Of a stretch of DNA of 64,000 nt, positions 31,815 to 41,738 are shown in pieces. Positions within the stretch are counted from its first letter, which is position 1, and every line of letters begins with the position of its first letter. This DNA is from Conchocele bisecta (lineage: Eukaryota > Mollusca > Bivalvia > Lucinida > Thyasiridae), in the NCBI GenBank assembly GCA_029237695.1, contig CM055265.1, positions 86,587,447 to 86,651,446 on the forward strand, given 5' to 3'. Both the position numbers and the translations under genes were made by a program. A model generated the notes under the pieces. The model worked only from the letters and a program-made list of their open reading frames with translations, was not told the DNA's origin and ran no database searches.

Positions 31815-32956
31815 AATGTGACCCGTCGGCACACGAATGCCGCCGGTGGCAGATTTGAGAAACTGTGGCAAAGTTACTAAACAAAAAGTGTAAGTACTCA
31901 TAAGCACAGTTGTGAAGGTCAAACGGTGAAGATCTGGCAAACATAATGTGGGAAAAAGTTCAATCTTGTGAGGTTCAAGGTCATATTAAGGACAGCACAA
32001 ATGTGTGGCACTTGTCCATAAGTATGCTGTGTCAAAATATTTAAGTAAGCCTTCAAGGAATTTAAAAGTCATGACAGAATTGAGAAACGCTGGCAAACTT
32101 CTTAATGTGGGAAAAAGTTCAAAGTTGTGAAGGTCAAAAGGTCATAATAAGGACAGCATGGATGTGTGGCATTTGTCCACACGTATGCTGCGTTGAAATA
32201 TTTAAGTAATGCTTCAAGAAATATAGTTATGACAAAACTTAATGTGGGAAAAAGTTCAAATTTGTCAAGGTCAAGGTCATTAAGGGCAGCATGGATATGT
32301 GGCATTTGTCACTTGTGTTGACATATTTAAGTAATGCTTCAAGGGATATAGAAGTTATGACATAGTGAGTGAGTGAGTGAATAGGGTTTAACGTCCGCTT
32401 TTCTGACATAGAGGTACAAGCCTCAGGGAGTCTACACGCAGACGGGTCAACGGGGTCGAGTCCCATATCCACCTGTCCAAGGGGGGTAAATCCCAACTTC
32501 AGAACTCAATATTTACAATCAAAATATATATTCAGTCCTGAAATTAGAACAACTGATCTGGTGCCAGGCCCTCGCCACACCAGCATCATTTATCCCATCC
32601 CCTAAAAGTAATAGGATTAGCGCTAATCTTACTTTTATATATGGGGCATAGCCCGACTCAACTCTCACATACAAGAAAGCCAAAAATGTCATGAGGGCCA
32701 AATCCGGTATAGTGGGTTCCGGAAAGTATGAACCCAATCGTTAAGCCAGTTTAGTCGCCTTTTTACGACAAGCAATGGCTACTGCAGCACTATTCTCAGG
32801 ATCAGTTGATCCCGCCCCGGTGCCTGCACGGGCTCCAAGTTATGACATAATTGAGAAACTCCGGCAAACTTCTGAATGTGCCGGACACATGGACGGACGG
32901 ACACACAGTCCAAACACTATATGCCTCCGGCTCTATAGAGAGCGGGGGCATAAAAT
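31815..32956 (+). mobile_element. Hairpin-ended element, signature 'ATGCCNCCGG', interrupted by a SINE-like insert
   Basis: The left end is 'AATGTGACCCGTCGGCACAC' then ATGCCGCCGGTGGCAG. The right end is 'GGACGGACGGACACACAG' then the hairpin ATGCCTCCGGCTCT..AGAGCGGGGGCAT and AAAA. The interior has about three units of 120-160 bp with 'AATGTGGGAAAAAGTTCAA', 'AAGGTCATATTAAGGACAGC' and 'ATATTTAAGTAATGCTTCAA'. Confidence 0.85.
32378..32785 (-). mobile_element. SINE-A relative nested in the element above
   Basis: The tail side reads 'AGGGTTTAACGTCCGC', and 'TTCAGTCCTGAAATTAG', 'CTGGTGCCAGGCCCTCGCC' and 'GAGGGCCAAATCCGG' follow. Host repeat text resumes with 'TATGACATAATTGAGAAACT' after it. Confidence 0.72.
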
Positions 32957-33079
32957 TGCAACTCTTGTTGCATGCATATAATTAGCATCATGATTAATTT
33001 GTATTACACGTACATGAAAGAAATCATGAAGAGCAGAAATTATTTTGAACTCGATGGAAATACATATAAATGACTCATT

Positions 33080-33155
33080 CCGACATCTCGACAAGTATGT
33101 ATAAATATTGCTCATATAAAATGAGCAATATTTATACATACTTGTCGAGAAGTCA
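33080..33155. repeat. Near-perfect palindrome, arms about 30 bp
   Basis: 'ATCTCGACAAGTATGTATAA' + 'ATATTGCTCAT' is mirrored by 'ATGAGCAATATTTATACATA' + 'CTTGTCGAGA'. Fold-back element or cruciform-forming locus. Confidence 0.88.
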
Positions 33156-33289
33156 GAAGTTATTAACTATTTTATAACAGATAACAGGGCTATCAATTTA
33201 AACATCACTGATTGTGTATCTAGACCAGACCAACGTTTTCTCGCTGCTCAAAAAACTACCGTAGAGCCCTAATTTTTCCGTGATGTGTA

Positions 33290-33768
33290 CATAGATAACT
33301 AGAGAAAGTGAGCAGGGGCTCATGTATACCCCTAGCCGCCGCAGGGAGCGACAAATAAAAACTTCAATGCAAATAAATACAACACTTTAACGCAAATTTC
33401 TAAGTAATTTGACCTTGGACATGAAGGTCACATGGGTGTGGTATGGAATGAAAATATGGATGATGATAAGAAAGTAAATGAAGTTTGAAGTCAATACGAC
33501 TTACCGATAAGAAATAATGGGTACCCAAAAACTTTACCGCAAATCTTTACAGATGCAAATTTCAAAGTAATTTAATTAATAAGACCGCATGGGTGTGGTA
33601 TGGAAAGAAACAATGGGAGATAAGTTTTTGAATTTTGAGGTCAATCAGACTTACCGTTACAGAGATAATGGGTACCCAAAAACTTTAACGAACAGACAAA
33701 CAGAAACACGGAATTACGAAAACTGTATACCCCTCGACATATTTTGTATGCCGGGGGTATAATAAAGC
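33290..33768 (+). mobile_element. Hairpin-ended element, signature 'TATACCCCT'
   Basis: The left end is ACTAGAGAAAGTGAGCAG then TATACCCCTAGCCG. The right end is the hairpin TATACCCCTCG..CGGGGGTATA then ATAAAG. Internal units of about 175-190 bp repeat 'TTTGACCTTGGACATGAAGG', 'GGTATGGAATGAAAATATGG' and 'GGGTACCCAAAAACTTTA'. Confidence 0.85.
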
Positions 33769-33866
33769 GGACAAATGTCAGCGAAATAGCACAATACACC
33801 ATGCTAACCACCATACCCGTATTTCATACCATACATACAAGTTACAATATACATGGACTTTCTTAA

Positions 33867-33975
33867 CCCATATAATGCTAGAAACAAATAGAGCAGTCAG
33901 CTGTTTTTTTTGTAATTATTGGAAGAATGGAAACAGCAGACGACAATATTTTCTTCAGCAGTGTACGGTTCAACA
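33867..33975 (+). mobile_element. Decayed T1 TTAA MITE
   Basis: TTAA at 33,863-33,866 then CCCATATAATGC; 'CAGTCAGCTGTTTTTT' and 'CAGCAGACGACAATATT' follow. The right end is diverged. Confidence 0.6.
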
Positions 33976-34338
33976 CTAGAAAATAATAACATGGTCAGCA
34001 TTTTTTCTTTACAAGAAAGTTGTTGTTCATTTTGTGATAGTGATACAATTCATAAGCTACCTTTCATAGCGGCCAAAATATTTTCACGAACAGAAAGTAT
34101 GAAAAAATGCACAAATACACATAAGTTAACTTCCCACATTTTACAAATAAAGCATTCAAACCATTGGCATAAATACGTTTTCGATTCAGTCCTAATATAT
34201 ACACTATATACAAAATATATACAATTCATGACAAACATAAATTAGCACAATCGCAAGCATTTTATTCAGGTTCACGGCATACGAGGTGTGAATTTTTTTT
34301 GGAATCAAAGTGGATTCCAGAGTTATTTCCCGTTCAAT

Positions 34339-34384
34339 TTTAGTTTGGTGTCTATGGTATTTTAGTTTGGTGTCTATGGTATGT
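34339..34384 (+). repeat. 23-bp direct tandem duplication
   Basis: 'ATTTTAGTTTGGTGTCTATG' plus GT occurs twice in a row. No coding context. Confidence 0.85.
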
Positions 34385-34514
34385 TCAGCCTAATTGCAAA
34401 TGAGAAATGTACCAAAATTAATTAATTACAATGACATACGACGGTAAGTTCTGCAAATGACGCTAAAGTTAAGAAAAATGTATTCCAGCATTTTTGTGAA
34501 CATTCAACATCTTT

Positions 34515-35325
34515 TAAAGAAATGTTTGTTTGTTTCTTGGGGTTTAACGGCCTATCAACAGCTAAGGTCATTTAAGGCCGGGTCAATGGGTTTAGTACTA
34601 AATACCATATATTACCTGTACAAATGGCGGGAAAATCCCAAAATCAGAACTGACTATTTACAATAAAAACAAGGGGATACAAGAGTGGCGAAGGTCACAA
34701 TATACGCCCGTCAAGGCAAGGCCAGTCAACAAGGGGAAATAAGTCACTGAAAACCAATATGGTTATTCATCTTGCATTGATAAACATGTCTCCTGAATTT
34801 GGTTACGATCCGTCAAGTAGAACTTGAGTTATTGCGTGAACAATTTAAAAATGGACGCCAAAGGGAGTAAGTGATCAAAATTTTTGAAAATCAATAGGCT
34901 TCTTTGTCTTGCCGCGATAAACATGTATACCGAATTTGGTTACGATCGGTGAAGTAGAACTTGAGTTATTGCGTGGACAAGGATACAGAGTGCGAAAATT
35001 AATCAATAGCCTTCTTCGTCTGATAAACATGTATACCGAATTTGGTTACAATCCGTCAAGTAGCCCTGAAATCAGAATAATCCTGATCTGATGCCAATTC
35101 CTCACCACACCAGAATCACTTGGCCCCCTCCTAAAAGCAGCAGGATCAGTAATAGTCTTACTACTTTTATATTATAATGGGCAATAGCCCAATTCAACTC
35201 ACAGGTAACGAAAGGGCCAAACATAAAAACGTACCGGAGGGCCAAACCAGGCATATCGTGATTCCTTTAAGGAGGAACCCCTACCGGTAATTTACGCCGT
35301 CGCGTTCGCCAGACCAACCACCCAT
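34515..35325 (-). mobile_element. SINE-A copy split by another element
   Basis: The tail half is at 34,515-34,667, ending 'CTATTTACAATAAAAAC'. The head half resumes at about 35,058 with 'CCCTGAAATCAGAATAATCC' and runs to 'CAACCACCCATGAC' at about 35,325. The interruption (34,668-35,057) is another repeat, so insertion order is readable. Confidence 0.8.
34668..35057 (+). mobile_element. Hairpin-ended element fragment nested in a SINE
   Basis: It starts AAGGGGATACAAGAGTGGCG then 'ACAATATACGCCCGTC'. Internal 'GAATTTGGTTACGATCCGTC' + 'AAGTAGAACTTGAGTTATT' units recur about three times at 110-130 bp spacing. No right hairpin is present. Confidence 0.6.
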
Positions 35326-35919
35326 GACATCGATCAGGTTCTACAGTGGGGGCTTACCATTTTGAATCTGCCAATCTTCATTGTAATTATTCGCTATTAA
35401 TGGCATAAGATATCTTTTGCATTTTTCTTAATAAATACCAAATTGAATCAAGGGAAGTAACTCTAGAACTCGATGGTTTCCATATGTTCCATAAATGTAT
35501 TAATTTGGTAAAAATTCAGACCCAAGTGCGAAATAATTTATTATGAAATTTTACAAATAAAGTTGAAATACAAAGCAAAATCATTTAATCGACGTGGACG
35601 TTCATATTGGATGAGTTGAAAGGAACATAGATGCATTAACTGCGCCCAAAACACAAAGAAATACAACCTTCCTCATGGGCCACAGCAGGCTTAGCCATAA
35701 AATAAATACGCAATATCAGACAATTTATTTCCCTGCAATCAAAGGGTAAATATACTGGAGATATTCTCGGTAAACAGTTGAATAAATAGACACACGCATG
35801 CGCACATACGCAAACTGTCAGACGACAGCAGAGATTAATTTGCCATCCAATGATGATGAAATCACTGACGCTGCATTCCGCGACGGCTTAAAATGTTTCA
35901 CGTTGTTTTGCTTTGATTT
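35326..35919. other. Intergenic, no gene seen
   Basis: AT-rich, no coding signal or clear repeat. Confidence 0.45.
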
Positions 35920-36106
35920 GATTTGATTTACAGCCGAGGTAATTTAAGGCCGTGCCAAAGGGTTTTGATCCCGCATTTAACCTGCTGCATTGGGTAGAAA
36001 ATCCCAAAATCAGAACTGAATATTTACATCGAAATAAACATACCTTCAGCCCTGAAATGAGAATACCCCGACCTGGTGCCAGGTCCATACCACACCAAAG
36101 TCACTG
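35920..36106 (-). mobile_element. SINE-A, middle fragment
   Basis: 'AAGGCCGTGCCAAAGGGTTT', 'CCTGCTGCATTGGG', 'TCAGCCCTGAAATGAG' and 'CTGGTGCCAGGTCCATACC'. Confidence 0.75.
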
Positions 36107-36299
36107 GGCACCGGTTTCCTGACAAGATGCCACTCAACCCTACACAAAATTTGGGTTAGATGCCACTCAGCTCTACTTAGAGATACTGCATAAACACATT
36201 TTTTGTGTAGTGACCGGCGCAAGAAATTTGCGCCGGTTATTGCGGTATCTTCTGTATATAGCTGAATAGGAATTCAACAGGAATCCGGCGCCTATTTCG
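36107..36299. repeat. Repeat with palindrome 'CCGGCGCAAGAAATTTGCGCCGG'-like core
   Basis: 'CCGGCGCAA' is mirrored by 'TTGCGCCGG' at about 36,213-36,236. 'AGATGCCACTCA' occurs twice at about 36,125 and 36,169. Confidence 0.6.
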
Positions 36300-36494
36300 A
36301 TGTAAAACATTTACGCTGGCACGGAGTGCAGCACCAGTGGAAATGGTGTTTTATGGCTGTCTCAAGACCCAGAGATGATAAGCATGAAAGACAATCGATG
36401 ATACTGGCATAGGTGTTGGACAAGTCTTGATGATGAATAATTGCATTCATGAGGCAATGTTCGTTTATATCATATAACATAGATTATGTCAAAA

Positions 36495-36985
36495 ATATTG
36501 ATTGTTTGTTTATTGGTGTTTAATGGCCTATCAACAGTTTGTTGATTGTTTGTTTATTGGTGTTTAATGGCCTATCAACAGTTTGTTGATTGTTTGTTTA
36601 ATTAGTGTTTAACGGCCTATCAACAGCTACGGTCAATTAAGGCCGGGCTAACGGGTTCGATCCCATTTTAACCGGCTACATTGGGGGGAAAATCCCAAAA
36701 TCAGAACGGAATATTTACATCGAGAACAAATATATTCAGCCCTGAAATTAGAATAACCTGACCTGGTGCCAGGTCCATACCACACCAGTCACTTGGCCCT
36801 TTCCCCTAAAATAGGATTACGAATAATCGTAATACTCACATAAGGGGTATAACCAGATTCAACTGTCACACACAAAATGCCAAAGACGTACGTGAGGGCC
36901 AAACCAGTTCTCCAGTCGGGATTCCAGTAAGGATGAACCCGATCGTTAAATTACCCATCACATGCTCCCACCTGCCACCCACCTT
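36495..36985 (-). mobile_element. SINE-A full-length, with triplicated 3' tail
   Basis: 'GATTGTTTGTTTATTGGTGT' plus 'TTAATGGCCTATCAACAG' occurs in tandem at about 36,500, 36,543 and 36,588 before the body begins. The body ends with 'CTCCCACCTGCCACCCACC'. The triplicated tail resembles slippage or template jumping of a SINE 3' end. Confidence 0.85.
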
Positions 36986-37299
36986 TTGTTGTTGTATTTA
37001 CGTTAGATTACACCAAATACATAGATGGTCCGTCAGATGAACAATAGGTCCTAAATATTGTTGATGGCCGTTGTTCCATTATAACAAATATCTAGGTCTA
37101 GACTAGGTCATCGACATATCGGAATACGTCTGTATTAACGTCAAATTTAGCCCAAATGATTTTATGTCGATCGTGTTGTAGGTTTGAAAGGTAGTTTTGT
37201 AATACAAAGCATATTTTCAGTTGTTTTTTTAGTTGATAATTTGTGATCTAGTTTTCGTCAAATATTGTCATCGACATGCAGCATATTAGCTCATGAACA

Positions 37300-37592
37300 A
37301 GTTTTGTTTGTTTGTTTGTTTGTTGGGGTTTAACGACCTATCAACAGCTAAGATCATTTAAGGCCGGGTCAATGGGTTTAGTACTAAATCCCATATATTA
37401 CCTGTACAAGTGCATGTACATGTTCAAGTACATGTACAAATGGGGGGAAAATCCCAAAATCAGAACTGAATATTTACAATAACAAAACTATATATTCAGC
37501 CCTGAAATCAGAATAATCCTGACCTGATGCCAGGTCCTCGCCACACCAGAATCACTTGGCCCCTCCCAAAAGCAGTAGGATCAGTAATAATC
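37300..37592 (-). mobile_element. SINE-A copy with (GTACAT)-type internal run
   Basis: '(TTTG)n' then 'GGGGTTTAACGACCTATCAA', 'GTACAAGTGCATGTACATG', 'ATTCAGCCCTGAAATCAG' and 'GATGCCAGGTCCTCGCC'. Closest relative in the window is 24,288-24,553. Confidence 0.82.
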
Positions 37593-37845
37593 TCATGAAC
37601 AAGTATGAATACCAGTAGGACTACGAACCACCGACACCAAAAGTAGTAGCAAATATTCTAAAGTTGTTTTGGTGTCGGTGAATGTATTCTCTATTACAAT
37701 AAAATCTTCGAATAAAAACCAAGGAAAATTCAATATACATTGGAGGTCACAACGGGAAGCGGAGAGAGATATATGCAGCTATAACAGCAGTGTTCAAGAC
37801 AACCACGAGACTATAGACCAGGACCCAGTTGCACTAAACCTCTGT

Positions 37846-37916
37846 TAGCTTAACTGACTGTTAAATCCTTAACATTGTTAAGGATTTAACAGTCCGTTAA
37901 GCTAACAGGTTTTAAG
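37846..37916. repeat. Palindrome 'CTGTTAGCTTAACTGACTGT'
   Basis: 'CTGTTAGCTTAACTGACTGT' and 'TAAATCCTTAACA' are mirrored by 'TGTTAAGGATTTAACAGTCC' and 'GTTAAGCTAACAG'. Confidence 0.85.
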
Positions 37917-38474
37917 CAAAGGGCCCAGTATTATAATATAGGTTACTGAACTTGGCAAATCATGAGTAACTTCCCTTAGACCTACTTCTGGGGTACCATT
38001 GGCGTTAGATTTGGCAGTTTGTCGGTTGGACGTCACGTTGCTTAGCTACCTACTAAACAATGTAATGCCAAACAAAGAAGTTCCAACTATTTTAACACTC
38101 ACGATGCCCCCAAAAGTGGTTCAAAGGTTAGTAACTCATGATTTTCCAAGTCCTGCAATCTATTTATAATACCGATCTATAGCGGAAAAAGTTACCAATT
38201 CATTATAACACATGATTGGTCTCAAAGTAACACAGAATTGGTCAAATTCATCATTTCCAATGTGTTTCCATCATTCCAACAATTTAATTAAAAAGAAATA
38301 ATTTGCGACAATATATTTCAGAGAAGTTCCAGTTGATATTTTTGCATACTTGCAGTTGAATGCCGTTCAAATAATCAGATGCGTTATATACATTTGTGAA
38401 CAACAATAAATATTGCACTGGACAGTGGAAGAAAATGGTCATATGACATTGTAACCGGTATAGATCCTGACCAG

Positions 38475-38708
38475 GGGCCCGTTTCACTACACTTAGTACG
38501 ACTAAAATGTTCGAAAGTGCAAATTTAGTTTCGTTTGGAAATTCCAATTGATGGATTTACATGTATTGAGCATAGGCAGCATATGCTCAATAAATGTAAA
38601 TCCAATAATTGTTGACAAGAACAAATTGCTAATGTGAAATTTACACTCATAATTTTGCACTTACGAACATTTTAGTCATACAAAGTTTTGTGAAACGGCC
38701 CCCTGGGG
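38475..38708. mobile_element. P1 palindromic MITE
   Basis: 'GGGGCCCGTTTCACTACACTT' and '...GTGAAACGGCCCCC' ends with reduced palindrome core at about 38,553-38,608. A second 'GGGGCCCGTTTTACTAA' follows at 38,705, the start of another partial copy. Confidence 0.82.
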
Positions 38709-39477
38709 CCCGTTTTACTAACCTTCTTCGTAAGGCTAAGAAGTTTGTTACAAAATAACCAATCATTAAAGTACAATTGGAATATGGGGGCAAACAAACT
38801 CCCTTCAATGAAGGGGTCAGTGAGAGAAGGGGGCAAACTAGCCCCCTTCTTTTTCAGACTCCTTCAATTCATTGTTAAATACAAAATCATGCCCATTTCA
38901 TTTTGAATAATACATTTCATTTTGAATACTTTAAATACATTTACCCTGTTTTGCTGCCAGATTAAACCAAATTATGTCCCCGTGTCTGTGCTGTGTTAAA
39001 CCAGTATTAATCACGCCATACATTCAAATAGTTCAAGACACACATTAGATATTTACATGTCAGTGTATTCAAAATGAAATGGTCACAAGACGAAAGCACA
39101 ACAGTCTACATCCACCTAAACTTCACGTTTTCAAGGAAGTGCAACATGTGTATGTAACAAATAGATTTACTTATATGTACACAACTTCATCTATCTTGGA
39201 CAGACTGCAAATTCATTACACAATTATTTCATTGGCATGATTACAACAGCACAAATTTTCACAGAGATCTCCGATTTAATAGCCATGCTATGTCGTTTTT
39301 AAATCTCCATGGAAACCACCCAGCATGCAACATTAACGACAAAACAAAATGGCAGCGAAGTAGCTACAACACAGCCTACCAGGAGCCCCTGATAAGTTTA
39401 TATGAACCAGTCCACCTTATTGGGTATGAAAATATTGATTTTGAAGATACAAATCTACAAAGAAATGGTGAATTGAT
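38709..39477. other. Intergenic, no gene seen
   Basis: 'GGGGGCAAAC' and 'CCCCCTTC' short inverted pieces near 38,790-38,855; otherwise unstructured. Confidence 0.45.
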
Positions 39478-39865
39478 TGATTGATTGATTGGTGTGTAAC
39501 GGCTTATCACCAGCTATGGTCATCTAACGCCGGGCCAATCGATTCGATCCCGCATTTAACCTGCTGAATTGGGGGGAAAATCCCAAAATAAGAATGGAAC
39601 ATTTACATTGAAAAAAAGTATTCAGCCCTGAAATTAGAATAACCTGACCTAGTGCCAGGTCCATATCATACCATGTTACTTAGCCCCTTCCCCTAAAAGT
39701 AATAATAGTATTACTCTTATAAGTGGTATAGCCAGATTCAACTCTCACATACAAGAATGCCACAGACGTACCGGAGGGTCAAACCAGGTCACCGGTCGGG
39801 ATACCTGTAAGGATGAATCCCGATCGTTAAATTACTCATCGCATGCTCCCCACCAACCCCCACAA
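39478..39865 (-). mobile_element. SINE-A, full length, diverged
   Basis: '(TTGA)n' tail, 'GGTGTGTAACGGCTTATCA', 'TTCAGCCCTGAAATTAG', 'CCTAGTGCCAGGTCC', 'GAGGGTCAAACCAGGTCACC' and 'CATCGCATGCTCCCCACC'. Confidence 0.82.
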
Positions 39866-39929
39866 AGTAAAGGGTGAAAGTACATTTAATTAATGCGATT
39901 TTAAGTCCGTTCAACAGCAAGGTCAGAGA

Positions 39930-40409
39930 CAGGAATTTTTCTCATTATTGAAGAAAAATACGTTTTGAAAAATGTTATGTATAGAAATATATAAAAAAAA
40001 TCCTGAAAAAATGCGGTCTTAAATTAATTTGCATATGACATCGGAATTAAAGAAAATTGGCCGACATAAGGTAAAAGGTATGTAAAACATTAGCAACTTG
40101 TGTAAGATATACCATTTTCAATTTGGTCAGAAAAGTATGATTACTGCTGCCCTTGGTGACACAGGTTGCAAAATCCATTTCATCAGTGGACGTATTTATT
40201 CTCTGCATATTGGATGCCATTTAGCCGGACATGCAACAAAAACATTATCTTTTACACACAAAAGTATGAGAACTGGCACAATTAGCAGGTGACAATCCTA
40301 GCTACATGTATTTATTCGCTGCCATACTGCAGTGTCTAATATAATAATGATGTGCTGTTTCTTTGAAACATCATCAATGTCTTAGACTAAATAATGAACA
40401 GTGCAGAAC
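39930..40409. other. Intergenic, no gene seen
   Basis: No recognisable features beyond AT-rich runs. Confidence 0.45.
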
Positions 40410-40725
40410 CAGTAGCCTATTTCACCAACATTGCAAAGTATACTTATCTAGCAAAGTATACTTTTTGGGAGATATTTTCAATTTAAGGATAAATTTATTA
40501 ATTTTTATTATACTGAATTAATTACATTATCACAGCCATTTTGGCTGTGATAATGTAATAAATTCAGCATAATAATTCTGCATATTTTAATCATCAAATA
40601 TGTGCAGTGGTTAGTTCTATATGAAATAATGCATTTTGGGAAAAATAAATGATTACTCACTCCCTCAAAGTAAACTTTGCTAGATAAGTATACTTTGCAA
40701 TTTTGATGAAATCGGCTACAGATCA
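40410..40725. mobile_element. K-family MITE, complete
   Basis: 'CCTATTTCACCAACATTGCA' at left and 'GCAATTTTGATGAAATCGG' at right; core palindrome 'TTACATTATCACAGCC..GGCTGTGATAATGTAA'. Confidence 0.88.
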
Positions 40726-40849
40726 GTCTGCATGGATTCGCAGGCTGATCTGGTTCTCCACTGGTCACAAACACATAAGCTCCATTGCTCAGGCAGCATC
40801 ACATACTGCATTGTCGATAACGCAACCACGTTGTCATTTTCCAGTCCAT

Positions 40850-41200
40850 GCCTGGAAATATTGTTATTACTCCTGTCTTATCAAATACCGACTCCACCGA
40901 CAACAAACGAACATATCACCAGATCGCTATCTCCCGTGAGTACCGACCAAATATCCACACAACGCGTCTAATATCACGTCACTTATCCTCACAGAGAATT
41001 CAGCTGCATACCTCATTACTGGCGCGAAAAGCCACACCGTCGCGACTTCACATAGCACATAGCCTGTACCCGTCGTGTATCAACCACCTGTATCTCGGTC
41101 ATGGCCGAAAATCACTTAACGTCCCCGCATCGAGACACAGTAAGCCACTTACTTTATGCAATAGAGCTTACTTGGTGGCTTCCACCAACTTCGCTCAATA
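40850..41200. other. CpG-richer unique segment just beyond the TRPC4AP 3' end
   Basis: Unlike its surroundings it is GC- and CpG-richer ('ACGCGTC', 'GGCGCGAAAAGCC', 'CCGTCGCGAC') and has no visible repeats. A 123-codon plus-strand frame is open through it but is not recognisable. It could be TRPC4AP 3' UTR or a first exon/promoter of a neighbouring minus-strand gene (a TGACGTGA element is present on the minus strand). Undecided. Confidence 0.4.
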
Positions 41201-41214
41201 TAACTCATTAGGCC

Positions 41215-41455
41215 GCTGACTTAGCACTACAATTCGGTAAGTTACTGCCTTTGTGCATATAACTAAGTAAGCTGCTGACTTTGTGCAATATAAAGCCACT
41301 GACTTTGTGAAATATAATTTTATAAGACACAAACTTTGTGCAATTAAAAGCCACTGACTTTGTGCAGTATAAAGCCACGGACTTCATGCAAAAATAAGCA
41401 GCTGACTTTGTGCAATACAACTCGGTAGGCCAACGACTTTGTGCAATACAACTCC
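41215..41455. repeat. Irregular minisatellite 'GACTTTGTGCAATATAA', probably in TRPC4AP 3' UTR
   Basis: 'TGACTTTGTG' or close variants recur at roughly 25-40 bp spacing about eight times, interleaved with 'AAAGCCACTGAC'. It is 160 bp beyond the TRPC4AP stop, on the 3' side. The 70-codon ORF reading 'CTKSVA' repeats is an artefact. Confidence 0.75.
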
Positions 41456-41615
41456 AACTTCAAATACTTTGAGCATTAACACACCGATTCGGGAGTCTAC
41501 AAGTCGCCCTATAACACATCCGTAAGAACCCAACACACAGGGGTAGGAAAACGGTCATGGCACCCATTAGCCAGGTACGATGTTTGTTTGTTCACAGTAA
41601 CCTGGGGCGACCTCC

Positions 41616-41738
41616 TCAGATAGTCCGTTCACAGGGTGGTCGTGTACAGTAGTGTACAATGGCATTCTCTGCTTCCTTGTCGTCCGCCACCAGGGTGTTC
41701 ACGGTCTGTTTCCAGTAGTCAAACGCAATCCTCGAGCT
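41616..41738 (-). CDS. TRPC4AP: TRPC4AP terminal exon w15 with TGA stop
   Basis: 123 bp including TGA at 41,618-41,616. Acceptor GTATTCAG. Encodes 'SSRIAFDYWKQTVNTLVADD' then 'KEAENAIVHYC', matching human 'CISFSYWKETVSILL..PSALVSY'. The last ten residues are not conserved with human. Confidence 0.93.
   Translation of the reverse strand, partial: SSRIAFDYWKQTVNTLVADDKEAENAIVHYCTRPPCERTI

Noticed and set aside
40848..41219. 123-codon plus-strand ORF
   Set aside because: Composition is not coding-like and no domain was recognised; the segment is instead reported as a compositional oddity.
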